Both the position numbers and the translations under genes were made by a program. This document shows, one piece after another, positions 24,038 to 37,500 of a DNA stretch of 64,000 nucleotides. Each line of letters opens with the position of its first letter. The stretch's first letter is position 1. Source of the stretch: Bifiguratus adelaidae (lineage: Eukaryota; Mucoromycota; Endogonomycetes; Endogonales); NCBI GenBank assembly GCA_002261195.1, contig MVBO01000020.1:106533-170532 (forward strand), in the 5' to 3' direction. The notes below the pieces were generated by a model that was given only the letters and a program-made list of their open reading frames with translations, was not told the origin of the DNA and ran no database searches.

Positions 24038-24083
24038 CGTATTCAGTTATCGTCTTTAATAGTCTAAGGTCTTTGCAACCCCT

Positions 24084-26069
24084 TTATTGCCTGATCATTC
24101 CCAACAATATACTGGCTCCTTTAAGTTCTCCCTTCTCATCTGCCAACTCTTCTAACGCCTTTTTGTGTGGTTTAAGCGCTTCAAGTACTTGCTCGCGCGT
24201 ACTGGGTTCTTCTGCGAGCGCAACGACAACAAAGGATCCTTTGCATGTCGCAAAGTGAAGGAGATTAGGTTCGATGGTTTGCAATAGTCTGGGAGCAAAG
24301 TTGAGTGGTTGATCGGCGCGACGATCTTCTTTGGCGGCTGTATCTGCTTTGACGATGGTTGCAATGACACGGGGTACAGCTTCGATGATGTGCTCTTCCC
24401 CGCCTTCCTCGGGAGATTGGGCACAGCAATCGAGAATGGCTAATAATATCGCGTCCTTGTCTCCATCAGCGTGCAAAATCGTTTCGGTGACGACTTGGCC
24501 GGGTAAATTGGAACGTATCAAGATGTTGAGATGGGATGTACAGTATGAGAGTAAAGGTTGGGACACGTAAGCTTTTAGCTCGTTGAAACGAAGTTGAGGA
24601 TCTTTCTTTGATGTCTTGGATCGGATGTCGTCACCCTCTGCCAAGAGTTGAATGCTGTCGTGTGAGAGATATCGTCCGTTTCGGCCGACCAAGAGGTATA
24701 GAATGACGCGACGGCCATATTTGTCGTGAATCATTTTGCCGAGTGTATCATTGTCGGGATCGGCATTGGTCTTGAGCAATTCCGCGAGGATCGTCTTGGA
24801 GACCAAAACTGTATCGTCTACAACGTCAAAGACACGAAGAAGTACCATGTGACCAAATTCGTCTGTGGCAACCTTCTCCAAGAAAGGCTTGAGAGCGCGA
24901 ACCATTTCTTTACGATCCTGACAAGACGCGTTAAAACCTTTCTTGAGCAATGACGGATCTTAAGCTTACCTTTGGTTTACCATACGATATGCACAACATG
25001 GCAACGCGTGATCCCTCCTTGGTATGGACAATCTCAGCGATACTTTCCTTGAGCATTTCCATCATTTCCACGCAATCCTTTTCATCGGCGTTGAGAAAGT
25101 ATTCTAATAGCGCCTTGTGGACGATAGAATGCTGTATGGTGCCTTTATCGACCGTGCCCTTCAGAGTGTCACCCAGGTATTTGATGATGGCCTCTCTTCG
25201 CTCCGGCTTGGCCTCCACTAACTCTTTCAGTGACTTTGGTTGTTCCTTTGATTTGTCTCCAAACAAGGTGACCTCCGGACCAAAGAATTCGGAAAGAAGA
25301 GCAAACCGTTGCGCTGCAGTAGAGTATTGTACAAAGAAGCTCTCAATGACTGTAGAAGCCTCTTTGTGACGTATCAGTGTACGAACATGGTGCCGAAGCT
25401 CCTCAAGCACAGTTTGCCGATATTGAGGACTGGACCTATGTTAGTATCGGATCAACGTCAACCCTTCCCTTGACTCACCAATACTCGATAATTTTGGTCA
25501 CTAAAAACTTGCCATAGGTTGATTTGGATAACTTTTCATAAGATCCTGTCAATTGCTTTGCAATCTCATTACGGTGTTCTGCGTTTCCCTGCTTTAGACA
25601 AGTTTGTATGACACGGGACGCATCATGACGCAAGATAAGCTGCGACATAGTTAGCATTGAGCACTATGCATGCCTCCAAGTAACTTACCTCCTGTATTCT
25701 ACCATCAAGTACTTGCATCATCTCGTCCATGACAATATTCTTTGCGGCCTTATCCTTGTTCAAGTCTGCCCGTCGCAACTTTTCCCAAACCTTCTTGGCT
25801 TTCTGCATGATTTCCTCGCTTGGCTTGTGACCTCTTCGCTCTATTCTCAAGCGCTTCTGTTCAGCACGAGACTCTGCGCTGCCTGTTTTGACACGATGGC
25901 TGGTTAGTGATCTCGGCGCTCACTTTCGGTTATGACCCTGAATCGTACCTTTTGGCTGGCCAGCGTTAGCATTACCGCTGTTGCTATCATTGGAGACTTT
26001 ATGCTTCTTGTCTACAGCAGCAGCAGCAGCACTCTCACTGCCCTTTCTCTTCAGACTCTCCGCCGGCAT
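24084..26069 (-). CDS. PUF6: Pumilio-repeat ribosome biogenesis protein Puf6
   Basis: Five exons (25949-26069, 25689-25882, 25479-25639, 24970-25435, 24084-24917) give 591 residues. An in-frame ATG at 26102 would add 11 residues. The N-terminus has a poly-Ala run (from a CAG/CTG repeat) and basic NLS-like segments. Divergent PUF helical repeats follow (LILRHDASRVIQTCLKQG, STYGKFLVTKIIEYW, IRHKEASTVIESFF, GTIQHSIVHKALLEYF, KEGSRVAMLCISYG, DEFGHMVLLRVFDVVDD) and then a CPL domain (IHDKYGRRVILYLLVG, ASILLGMIRQ at the end). Puf6/Pum3 proteins bind structured RNA, sit in nucleoli, and assist 60S assembly; yeast Puf6 also represses ASH1 mRNA. The next gene upstream, rmd5, ends 74 nt away. Confidence 0.95.
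26015..26029. repeat. (CAG)5 coding microsatellite in puf6
   Basis: Five CAG units on the plus strand, read as CTG-phase Ala codons (GCT) on the coding minus strand, give the Ala run near the Puf6 N-terminus. Confidence 0.75.
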
Positions 26070-26143
26070 AGGGTCCAAACGCAAGGAAGAAAAATAATTC
26101 AAGGTGGCTTAGACAACTATCTTACAGTAATGTTACATTGATA

Positions 26144-27905
26144 TTAGAAATACACTCTCACAGCTTGATTGGGAGTCGATTCTGATGGACAATATGGACA
26201 CTTGAACTTGGAGCTATTTCGTCTGTGAATCATATAAGACTTTATGGCAACTGGGTCATTGAGTACTTACCGACTGCCTTTACCAAGTTTGCTGAGGCTC
26301 TCTTTGCAAATCACATGTCCGCAAGGCATCATCATCGGCGGATTCTCCTCTGTAGCTTGCTCTTTACTGACTGGACAGGCAAAGATGGAATGATATCGGA
26401 GGTTTTCGGGAAGAGGGATCTCGACGGGCAATTCGTCCTGTTGACTCCATTCCGTCTTTTTGTCTTTCATTATTGTCGCCATTTTTATGATTGTTGGCAG
26501 GGCAATCGTTCCAACCATGACGCTGAATGAATATAAGGAACGAGCATTCTAGTCAATTTCATAAATCACGACATACCTGACAAACAGTGGACTTTCGGCG
26601 CTCATACCAAGCAACGAACAAAATTCTTTGGTAAAGTCGTGCTGTATGTCTTGCCAATGTATGTTGGACACTAGATCAGCATAAGGAGACGTTGCCAATC
26701 GGTCCGTAAAGCATATCGCCGCCAATAATCGTTGTATCTCTGGAACAATGACTTATGCGTCAGGTCATGGAAACAGGTGCGAACGCATCAGAACACATAC
26801 CGGGCAGATGGCGAGCAGTGAAATCCGGAAACCATCGTCTAGCATACAGGAGTGCGTCTAATGTTTGATTTGCCTGCAGATAAGTCATGTATTGCAGATT
26901 GTGCAGATTGAATTCGAGATTAGACTCCTTCTTGCGAAGAGCCTCGCGATGGCTCTGAGCCCATCTTCTCTGGTATTAGCAACCTCGTAGAACCTAATGA
27001 TGCTATGCTGACTTACATCAAAGCTCCAGTGACGCGGCCTTCCTTGAGCTCCTCCACAATCCTGTACATCTCCCGAAATTCCTCCTTGACTTGCCAAGGC
27101 GTCAAGTGTTCACCTACTTGAAGGTTTCCGTTCGCGCTCTGCTCCACTGTCATGGATGCTGCAAGCATATCAATATCCCTGTCTAGATCCTCATTCATCG
27201 ATTGTTCGGCTCCGTCCAACTGCTGGTCTCCATCTTCGTGGATAGGCTTCTCGCTACCGTTAGCCCCGTCCCAGGATGCAGACATGGATTGCGGCAGGTA
27301 CACATCCGGCTCCATCTGACTAATTTGCATGCCAACCTCGCGCATAAATGACTCGGCGAGCTCGAAATGACCCTCTCGGATGAAATGAAGGGCTATTGTC
27401 TTGTCCATCACTCTTTCCTTTTGTACAAACAATGTTGGGTTGGTGGCGATGGTGAGGTCTTGTTTAAACTTCTGCAGTAACGTGGTCAGTCGAGTCTGCG
27501 CCTGTAGGAAGTATGGCAGTTATAGGATGCGCGACTTGCCTTATCAATGTCCTTGCCGTACTTTGTCAATGCCGAATAGAACTCTTTTTGCTCTTCTTGA
27601 ATACGGCCAGTGCAATCCTGTAGCATTTGCTTGACGTTCTGCAAGTCTGCCTTGTATGAACCTGCGCAAAACAAATCGCAAAGCGTCCGTTAACCTCCGT
27701 GACGTCTAAAGTACACCTGTCGTGCATGCTTACACCTGTGGTAATATGGAGACATGCGCGACCGTTACTCACCATTTCGTTCCGATAGCTGCCCTTTGAT
27801 ATTCTGTAAGTTTTCGAGTAAGATATCAACAGACGTCTCAGTGGAAGAGACAAGCTTTTGTTGCCGCTTTAGCACCTTGTCATAGTCCTTCAATAGCGTC
27901 TCCAT
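26144..27905 (-). CDS. RMD5: GID/CTLH E3 ubiquitin ligase subunit Rmd5
   Basis: Seven exons (27773-27905, 27540-27661, 27017-27501, 26801-26967, 26577-26739, 26271-26522, 26144-26222) give 466 residues with all phases matching. The start [19 protein letters not shown] and a coiled coil precede LisH/CTLH segments ([52 protein letters not shown]) and the degenerate RING typical of Rmd5 ([33 protein letters not shown]). In yeast the Rmd5-Gid9 pair is the catalytic core that ubiquitinates gluconeogenic enzymes on return to glucose. The second intron (27502-27539, 38 nt) has a GC donor, AAG|GCAAGT; no GT donor keeps the frame and the conserved sequence. Confidence 0.95.
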
Positions 27906-28217
27906 CAAACACAAATGGCAATGGAGTGGAAATTGCGGCTGAAGGAAACGCTTGGAGCGGTAGAGGCCAAGAAGATATCGACGCGTAGGTGGAATAAGGC
28001 TTGGTAGTGAGTGACTTGACTGACATGGTCGTTGGGTAGCGCCAATCTACTTTGCAACACTGGACGAGCATGGTTTGCCTCAAGTGAGAGCAGTTCAGTG
28101 CGTCGGGTTTGTTGGAGAAAGACGGAGTCCAGAAAGGGAGACAGGGAGTGAACAGCGGGTTGAGGATCCTTTGGAGCACTTGGATCCTCCACAAGCTTCA
28201 TGGGAGTCTGCGCTTTT

Positions 28218-28811
28218 ATGCTTTTCAACGGATATCCGAAGCGCCAAATGTCGGGAACTCGCGCGTACCCGTTTAGCTCAATTTTGCTGGTAAGCTGTTT
28301 TTGCTATCGGCATCGTGGTCGCTGACTTGCCGGTTTTAGGTGGTTTCCCTCAGAGCAGAGACAATTTCGCATAGCCTGCGAGACATACATCATCGCTTCC
28401 CCGGAAAGCAATTCCCACATTGGCACGCCTACTTCTGAGCTTGAAGCCCTGAGCCAGTGTTTTGTCCATCCGCCTGCAAAGGGAACAAGCGAACGCTTTA
28501 GCTGGGATAACGAATGCGGCTATCACTTTGACAGGCTACCGAATATTATTCGTGGATGGCATGTGGGGCCTCCACCGAGCGCGCCATGCGATGACAATAC
28601 CGTTCCTTTTGACCAATTGCCGCTTAGCCGAACATCTGCAGATCATGACCTAAAGTTACGGCAAGCACAGCAAAATTTCGCGCTAATAGTCATGAAGCCC
28701 AAGTCGGTAGATTTCGTTGACATGGCTCAGCAGCCACCTACCCGGCTGTTGTTCGAATCCGGAGAAGACGACAGATCTAGTTCATGGCGCACAATTCCGC
28801 TTAATCCTTGA
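28218..28811 (+). CDS. Hypothetical protein, two-exon model
   Basis: Exon 2 (28359-28811) encodes about 150 residues that look coding: FRIACETYIIASPESN, SWDNECGYHFDRLPNIIRGWHVGPPPS, LRQAQQNFALIVMKPKSVDF, ending WRTIPLNP. There is no competing frame on the other strand. Exon 1 from ATG 28218 to 28289 with donor GTAAGC is the simplest start; the acceptor (CAG before 28359) is a guess, since other AGs nearby are usable. No family is recognised. It starts 312 nt from the divergent rmd5 start. Confidence 0.4.
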
Positions 28812-29433
28812 TTTTCTTGTCATGTGTGAGCACGACCGCAGGAAAACAGGCAATGAGCTATGAACATTATAGAGCAAAACTCCGTCTCTTAATGTAATGC
28901 ACACGCGACGACGCAGATGTGCAAATAATAACGCTAATGTGACCGGCTTATGTGATATTGCCGGATGATTCTATTTTAGTCTTGTCCACATTAACTGCTA
29001 GGGTATGCAAACGCTCCCGTATGCCATTTGATGCCTTCTCCAGGCTTCTACTATAACCTGGCCACCTTTGGCAGTGATTGTGTGCTTTCCCTCGCGCTGC
29101 GGTTACCAATATGTAATCCAATTAGCGGCGAGAGATGTGAACAATGATTACCAGTTACGGAAATTTTGCGTGAGTTTTAATGTCGACCTATTGTGGTGCG
29201 CGGTGTTCGATTGTTTGCAGCGGCAAGCCCAAAGCAGGGCATCGACAGAGCATCACATGCGTACGCACCAGATACTTGGCGCACAGGGTGAACGCAATAG
29301 TTGTCACAAATTAGGGGTTTACCGAGCAGTCCACTTACATTTAAAGCAAGCTCACATCGACAGACTTACATATCCGCACTTGATTATGCTCCTTGGCTCT
29401 CTGCATTGCCTTATTCATTTATAGTTACCTTTA
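28812..29433. other. Intergenic stretch upstream of the MFS gene
   Basis: Promoter region of the MFS carrier. An open frame at 29068-29424 has no domain, unusual composition and no splice partner, so it is regarded as chance. Confidence 0.4.
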
Positions 29434-31392
29434 ATGCACAGCGCCCACAATAAACTGAGCGTGAGGAGTCATGACTCTGTCGGTTCAGACAGGTCCGTGC
29501 GGACAATTGGTCAATCCAGCAACTCGTCGACAATAACAGCCGATCGCGCCCCAACTGTGAACATCGAGCTGGAGTCTATGAAATACGCAGATGTTGGCAA
29601 ACTCACAATGAAGCAATCGGTCGTCTATCGCACGTATCCCCAAGCGTGGCTCTGTCTGGCGGTTCTTTTCGGCTTGCGAGTCTCTACGCCACTTTTGATG
29701 ACCACCTATTCGCCTATTCCTACGCTGATTGCTGAATATATGGCAGTATCTCTTGATGCAGTCAATTGGCTCTCCAACATTGCATCTATCACCTATGTCC
29801 TAATGTCATTTATTACCGCTTGGATTTTTGACACTGCTGGAATGAAAGATACGGTAGGTAATTGCGTAAATTGATCAAATCTTATGATAACCAGCTTTTA
29901 GCTCATCATCGCTGGACTCTTGGGGGCTGTTGGAGGCTGGATACGATGGATAGCGACGGCTTTCCCAAATCCGTTAAAATATCCCGTAAGCGCAGTTGGG
30001 CAAACTGTTGCCTCACTTGCTGCTCCGCTGACGGTCAATATCGGAGCCAAGGTTAGTCTACTGATGTGCATATTCGCAATGTACTCATCCAATCATATCC
30101 ACTAGTTTGCTTCGACGTGGTTCACGGAGGACAAGCGCGCTACGGCTGGTATGGTCGTCGGTAAGTGAGGATGTCTCCACAGAACATATGTTAAAACTCT
30201 ATGTTGGCCACTCTAGCTTGCAACTATGGCGGTTTTCTGGCTCAGCTTATTATCCCAAACATTGCCAAGACCGCGGGCCAAGTTCCCTTGACTGTAAGTA
30301 AAAGAAATCCACTGAAGGGAAGGCTTCGTCTTAACAAACCGTCAGCTGATTGTTGTTGCTGTCATTTCCTCTGTCACCCTTCTTCCGACTTTTTTCATCC
30401 CAGCAAAGCCGCCTACGCCGCCGTCGGCAGTGAGTCAATCGGACAATAGGCTACCTTATATACAAAGCATGCTCCATTTGGTCAAGAATTATCATTTCTG
30501 GATCTTGTTCTTCATCCAAAGTATCAATGCCGGTCTATCTGGGGCTTTCGGTACTTTGCTGAATGAGATTCTCACGCCATATGGATACAGCAACGAGCAT
30601 GTCGGACTGATTGGGGCACTTGGTGTCGTGGCCGGGTGTCTAGGAGTCTGTGCGTTTTTGAAGTCCGCCTTTTTGAAGATGCTCACCAAATGCCTTAGCT
30701 GCTGCAGGACCAATGATCGACAAGACGAAGCAACACAAAATGCTTTTTCGCTTGTTTGCACCAATGATGGCACTCACCTTTGTCGCCCTGGTGTTCGTTG
30801 GTAAGTTAGCTTCGTGTTGAGGGTACTACAAAGGCATTGCTGACGGTCTATTGGTTTAGTGTCTCAAAATTCTTTCCCAGCAATCTTGTTCCTTGTATGT
30901 ATGAACCAGTTTTTCGTAGCCTTTCTCGTTCCTGTCGCTTTGGAATTGACCGTTGAAGGTAGGTGAGCAGGAAGAGATGCAATAAGTGCTAAACGTACGG
31001 TCATATTAGTTACGTTCCCTCTTTCTGAATCCATCGGCTGCTCCGCTTTGTGGCAAGGAACGAATCTATTTACCATCGTCCTCGTCATTTTGATGGGCGC
31101 CTTGAGAAACCCACAAGGTATTCCACCCAACAACATGTGCAGGGCTTTGATCTTCCAGGCCATCCTGGCGTCCGTCTGTGCGGTGCTTGCCTGCGTATAC
31201 AACGGCCCAATGAAGCGTCAACAATGGATCCAAGAACAAAAGGAAGCTCAAATGCGTGGTGAAGGCACACAAACAGACGACAGTTTCAGCTCGTGGACCA
31301 AAAGTGGTGTGAACCGATCCCTCTTCAGCGACCTCGAAGGTGGGAAGAGATGGGTTAGCCCACGGACAATGCGAACCATCCGAACCGTCTAG
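29434..31392 (+). CDS. Major facilitator carrier of the FLVCR/DIRC2 (SLC49) type
   Basis: Eight exons (29434-29853, 29902-30051, 30106-30160, 30217-30293, 30346-30649, 30699-30800, 30860-30958, 31010-31392) give 529 residues. A polar Ser-rich N-terminus is followed by twelve predicted membrane segments, beginning QAWLCLAVLFGLRVSTPLL. Diagnostic stretches are SLDAVNWLSNIASITYVLMSF, GAVGGWIRW, GQTVASLAAPLTVNIGAK with ASTWFTEDKRATAG, and AGPMIDKTKKHK after TM8. The FLVCR-like branch includes transporters of choline, ethanolamine, heme or vitamin B6-type solutes; the substrate here cannot be read from sequence. The donor at the end of exon 5 could be GTGCGT (30650) or GTCTAG 9 nt upstream; both keep the frame. 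The cytosolic C-terminus is polar and charged. Confidence 0.88.
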
Positions 31393-31524
31393 GACATATT
31401 GCAAATTTTCGCGGACCAATTTCATGATATCCGGTGCCATGCACTAATGACTTTGCTGGCAATCTGATGCTGTTTATGAATCTATGCAATCTATGCCTTA
31501 TGAACATTATATACTACAACTACT

Positions 31525-34500
31525 CTACGTGTTAAACCCCAGCAGGAATGAATCTCTTGTACTTTGATTCGCGTCCCATCGCTGTGCGAATGCTCTTGCA
31601 GTCATTTCACAAAATGCATCCATTTGATCACTGCTCAAGTTTTCTTGTGCAAGTATGATATCAAGACTCATGCGAGGAATCTGTCGATACAATGTAAAGA
31701 CGTTGTCAATAAGCTCGGTTGATTCCCAGCTGTCTGTTGGCTCCGGCTTTTCGTAAATGATGGCATCGAGCGAGGTTGTGTCTAAGACGTCCGAAAAGTT
31801 GTGAGTTGCTTCGAATCGTTCCAGAGATTGGATAATAGGTTTCCAGAATGAAGTAGGAAGGTTGACAGGAGGATTGTGAGGGCTTGCATCCTTGACGCAA
31901 GAAATGAAATGGATCAGGCGCACTACTTGGTCGAGAATATGAATCTCAACATTGGAGGTTTCGCCATCGCTCGAATGACCTGATCTTGGCAGAGCATCCA
32001 GGATGACACGAGCTGTGACAATGTAGTTGTATATTTCGATGGCAAAACCGCCGCCGTGCTTCAACTGAACAGTCGCCAGTTGGAGACGCAATAACAGCTT
32101 TGCAAAACAGAGGAGTTCGTCAATGTGCGACGTCGTCAAGCATAGCGACTGGATCCAATTCAGCAAGCCAACCTTGCGGATGAGGTAAGATGCTACACTA
32201 GGGATACCGCTGGCGAAGAAGAGGAGCTGAAAGGGTAATTTAGCAACTCGCTTTTGGTAAAGACCTTTCCTTACCTCTCGAATCGCTGCACGATTGAAAT
32301 TATCTGCTATTTTGGAAGTATAGAAGGCAAGCAACATGTCCCAGACATGTCTGCGCCGGTATGCCGGATGATCCTATAGGTTATTATGGTGAGCTCTCCG
32401 GTGTACGAAGCCGTTGATGTAGGTGAACCCACATTCTCGCACCGCAATCCATGCGAAAGCACCCGCAGCATCCACCTTCTTTCCTTTTTGTACGCAGCGG
32501 AAGAGGAATTGAACAGACTGTAAAACATTGGAATGTCCTGTACGCGAATAGAACGAATGATTAGCACTTGTTCTATAGGCTTACTGACGCTATTGAGCCT
32601 CACCTGAAAGTCTAGTACTACTCGCTGCAGTAGAAATTTGTTGATATGGGTATACAAGAAGTGACCGGGTTGCAAAAGTATGCCCGATGCTTCCGCTATC
32701 ACAAACGTCGGGCAGGTCGGGACACGCATGTCGGGTGCCTCTTCAATGCTGATAGAGCTTTGCAATATGTATAGCAGGAGTTCGACTTGACTTTTCTCCT
32801 TGAAGCTATCCGTCTATTTGAGGTCACTTGTTTGTTAGCTTGTATTCGAAGAGGCAACTGCGGTAATAACTTACCTGGAGTCGGATTTGGAACTGCTCGA
32901 GCAACGAATATGCGGCTTTCCTCACATTAAGATCTTGCGAAGATAGGCAACAAAGTACGAATGCCAAAGCACCGCTATAGGTAAACGTCCGACAGTCCAC
33001 TGACTTCGGGCCGGACAATGAATAAGCGAACAATGGGAGCAAGAATGATGGATCGTAGGTGACTTGTTGCGTGGTGGTAGAGACACTATCCCGAGGCATT
33101 GGCGGGACCATGGGTTGCGAGAATTGAAATTGAGCGCAAGAATGTTCGAGATAATCGGGGTCCACCATAGATAGAATCTCGGTCCGATCAACGATTGCGC
33201 TGGATTGCCCAAAAGTACGAGCAGCGGAACCGAAGAAGAAGATTCCGCTTGCCAGCGGCTTCTTGGCCATTCTTTCGACTTCGTACAGTAACGAGACGAT
33301 GATGCTGTCAGATGTCGAAGTGCTTCCTCTGTAACCCTCCAATACAGGTCTAAGGTAAGCTGGATGACTCGAGAACGCATTGAAGTCCCAAAGAGCAAGC
33401 TTGTGCAGGAGCTTCAGTAGGCGAACCCTTGGGGTCCGAGCTTCCTGACAAGGTATCTCCAACTTCTTTAGGCCGTCATTGGTCTCCAGTATGTAGACAA
33501 GCTCCGGTGATTCTACGATCACCTTCACCAAAACCTCACACAGGTTTGTTTTTCCGGTCTGCATGGAAGTGTGAGTAACAAATTTCAACAGACGACCATG
33601 TACTCACAGTCTTTAAGATCCCATCCACTACGGCAGAGGCAAGATTGAAAATCTCGCTTTCGAGGCTACCCGAAGGGATAATCGCCGTCAAAAGCTCCAT
33701 TGCTAGATCGCTCATCTCCGATGTCTCTTCCGACCTCAATGGATGAGCGCTAATCAAAGTTCCTGTTTTGATTAAGTAACGTCCCGAATCAATCGAAAAT
33801 GTTCCATACCTAATATCTTAACAAACGCATGTCCCAAGTCATGCATATCGTCTCCTCTTTCCTCCAAGGATGCCAATAGGTCCTGCAAGAATTCTGGCCA
33901 TCGCTCAGCCAACGCGCGATCCTTTTCGAGCACAGATTCCAGACATTGGAGAGATGCCGAGTGCAGCATCAATTCACGAGGCTTGAAGCGGGACCACAAA
34001 ACCGACATGTCTGTCGCATCCAACCTCGCCAGTAATCTATCAAAAATCTCAAACCTTACACTGGCTGCTTGACCATCTGCACGCGCAAGGATAGACGACA
34101 GCAAAGGTCCGCTCCACTGATAAGCAACTTTATCAATGGCGTCTTTCAGACCCTCTTTGGTAACCAAGTCGTTCGGTAGTAGACTGAGAGCATCGAGTAA
34201 GGGTAAAGCCTTGTCCATCTGTACGATGTCAGGGTGAAAAGCTGTCGCCTGAGTGGCGAACGCAGCTCGACAATGACGATTTCGAAGAAGTGCTGTTCTC
34301 CAAATGCCGGATTTGGCAGAGGTCAACTTTGTGAATTTCTTGCAAAGTGAAGAGGGTTGAAGCATGCTGTCCGCCGGTGTGACGAGCAGACGCGCGGCTG
34401 ACGCCTCGACAACGGCTTTGATGGATTGATTGTAATCAAACTTATCCGTCGAACATAACCCCACCGGCAATGTGTTTGCAAGAATGTCGCACACAAGCTC

Positions 34501-37500
34501 ATCTAGCTTATCGGATGGACGCCGACTCCATAGGTGGGTGAGCATGTTGAGCCAGATTTTTGACCGGTCCATGTGCTTTGGTTGAAGGAGTTCTTTCCAG
34601 TCTGGAAGATTGAAAATTGCAGCCAATAGCGGCATCCACTGAGAATCTTCTTCAAGCTTATTCAGGAACACGGATTCCAACGCAGAAGACATCTCCAGAA
34701 AATCTGCGGTAGTGAAGAGAGGTCCGCATGCAAGCACAATTTCAGTGAGCTGTGATCTGGAAAATTAGTTTGCATGCCGCAGATGTCTGGAAAACTTGCC
34801 CTTTGGATGTTATGCTTTGGAGGGATGTCGGGAGGGGTGGAGTCTAGGTTCAATGCGGAAGCGATGCACATCATCAGTCGAGGCTTGTGAGATGAAAAAT
34901 GTGCAGGGTACTTTTGAAAATGCTCGCAAATACCTTTTCAAGAATGAGATCATTGTCGAAACAGGACTCGGATTGGGTTCACACATACCATCATCAAAGG
35001 CGATGAGAGCGGGCAACTGCGAGTGGGTAATGCTGGAGACGAAGAGACTCATGATCGGATGCGCCGATAGAATCTGGTCTAACTTGCCACAAGCTAGACT
35101 CTGCTCGATCAAAAGGTCACTTATTGCATGTACTCCTTTTGTTATAACATGCACAGGTGTGTCCAGCTTTAAAAGTTGCCGGGTCATGATCATTAACTGG
35201 TAACGTAGTTGCGATTCCGTGCGAAGTTGAAGTTGATCTGACTGTATCGATTCCAGGGAGACGGTCGGTCGATCACCATTCTCTGACGTGACCGATCGAA
35301 CTGTGTCGATGGCAGACGAGAGTTTCTGGATGATATCACTTCTCTTTTCAGGTTCGACTTTGGAAAGTAAAGCCTCCAAGCGAATAATGTAAGCCGCAAT
35401 ATAATCAGGCAGAATCTGTTCTCCGAGTTCAAGAACGATAAGGTTCTGTAGGAATGCTGACAGCACCTCCAAAGCGCCGATATCCGCGTGTTGTAGATTA
35501 TAGTCAAACTGATCCAGGATGGTCATCATAAGCGGGCTGAAAGGATAAGGTGATGTACTACTGGACTGAAGGGCGCGCTGATCCAAAAATGCTTGATACA
35601 CTAGTTGCCGCAAAACATCTTCTGTTTTTCCGGCTTTTTCAGATCCAGCCAAAAGTTCACTTTGAAGGCCGTCGTCGACTTGGCTGACACGTTCCATCAA
35701 ACGATCAATATAATGGTATGATGCCTTGTGAAATCGCCCAACGCATTCGTCAATGAACTTGAGCACTACAAGACGCCCGGTATTTTCGGTGACTTCAGGT
35801 ATGGCTTCGAAAAAGATGTTTGCCTCCTCGCTCCGCTGGAAAATGGAAGATTCAGTTAGCCAATGCACCAAAATCTGACTGGCTAATTCTCGAATGTGGG
35901 GGTGACTCTTCTCGAGATAGAGCGAAAGTATGGCTCCAAAGTGCGTCAAGATACCATCCGAAGATTTGGCTGTCCAGTTAAAACCGGGCACGACTTTCAT
36001 CAGCTGTAGGTAACAGGCTAACGCACTGATATTGACCTTGGTCAAATCTGCAGGGAAAACCTTGCTCACGTCGAATTTGCTCTCCAAAACAGCTGATGGC
36101 AAATATATTTGGTATTGCGTAAGCATCCTTAGCGTTGCCTCAAACACCAGGTAATCTTGGACCTGTTGCTCACTCTTCGAAGAAATGTCATTGACGAATT
36201 GGAGCTGTGCTGCTTCCTTTGGACACGCCATATGCATATTGACTACAAGTTGGAATTCTGGAAGTCGTCGTCGGATATCTTCCGGTAGACTAGATACCAA
36301 TTGATGCCAACGAAGGTATCCTTGTCTCGAATTTGGGTTTACGCTACCCTTGAGTTCTTCACACACCGTCGTCATTGCTGTGGTGACAGATCCCAATTTT
36401 CGAAAAATGATGGCGATGATGCCTGCTGTGACGTATCGAACGAGCACATCTGAATGCTGCATGCCTTTAGCAAGCACACCTTTGCCGACAACGGAGGGGA
36501 CAATGTTTTCTAGGACGATGTATTTTGGTGGGGGAGTTGTTGCGTAGTAAGCTGTGTTGGCGAAACGAAACGAGGGCGGTGGCATGGCAATGACTTTTTG
36601 CAGCAGAGTCATGTTGGCGAGCCATTTGCTCGATGGACGCGGATCAAAACTCAGCGAGCAGCTTTGCCAAAACCTATGGAACCAAACATGAGAAACGACC
36701 CTAAATTGCACGACATAATCATACCTAGGAACCAATTCTGGACAAGCCTCAAGTATCCCAAGGACCAGGGCTTGCTGTCGAATATCGTCCGACGGCCTGA
36801 GCGTTCCGATAAACGTACTCAAGGCAAGATTGCGAACTTTACTGGCAGACTCTGATGTCCCAGTGTGCCCAGCTCTGTCACTACGCGGATACCATTCATC
36901 ATCCGTAAAACAAATACCGGCGCCCCGGTGACAGCAGATAGAGTAGAGAAAATTGTGAACAATCTCGGCGACGCTATGTTCAACACCTTCCTCTGCTTCC
37001 GTTCGACCATAAAGTTTTGAGATATTCTCCAGCACCCTTGCATTGAAGAACTCGACTTTGCTTGTCTTTGTCAACTTGTTATCCATAATGATGTGATCAT
37101 AGTAGACCGAAAACACCTTGGCAACAACAGCGGTATCATCAAGATTTAATCCCCGCACAATATGCATGAGCAGTTCGTGCAATTCCATCATCTGCATTTT
37201 CACTTTGGCGTCGCCGTGAACGAAAAAGCTCAGAAAGAAGTCAATCGTCAGGGTTCGGACGGGGGTATCGGTGGCATCTTTCCTGCGCATGTTCAGGAGT
37301 TTTGGAAATGCCTACGAAATGTCTTGTGAGCTAATGCAATTCATCCCGCTAGAACCCTGTACCTTGAGCGAGAAGGATATGCCCTCCTTTGCTTCCTGGG
37401 TGAGGACACCAGAGCCCGTACTGGCGATGGCTGTGATGAGCCGTATTACGTTGGCACAAGCATCAATGTTTGCTGCACCAGCCGAAAGCACACGGTACAA

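Noticed and set aside
27905-28228. Minus-strand open frame just upstream of rmd5
   Set aside because: It reads fairly naturally but has no domain and overlaps the rmd5 promoter and the first exon of the hypothetical gene; coding status cannot be supported.
29068-29424. 118-residue plus-strand open frame before the MFS gene
   Set aside because: No ordered sequence, no homologous feature, no splice partner, and it lies where the promoter should be.
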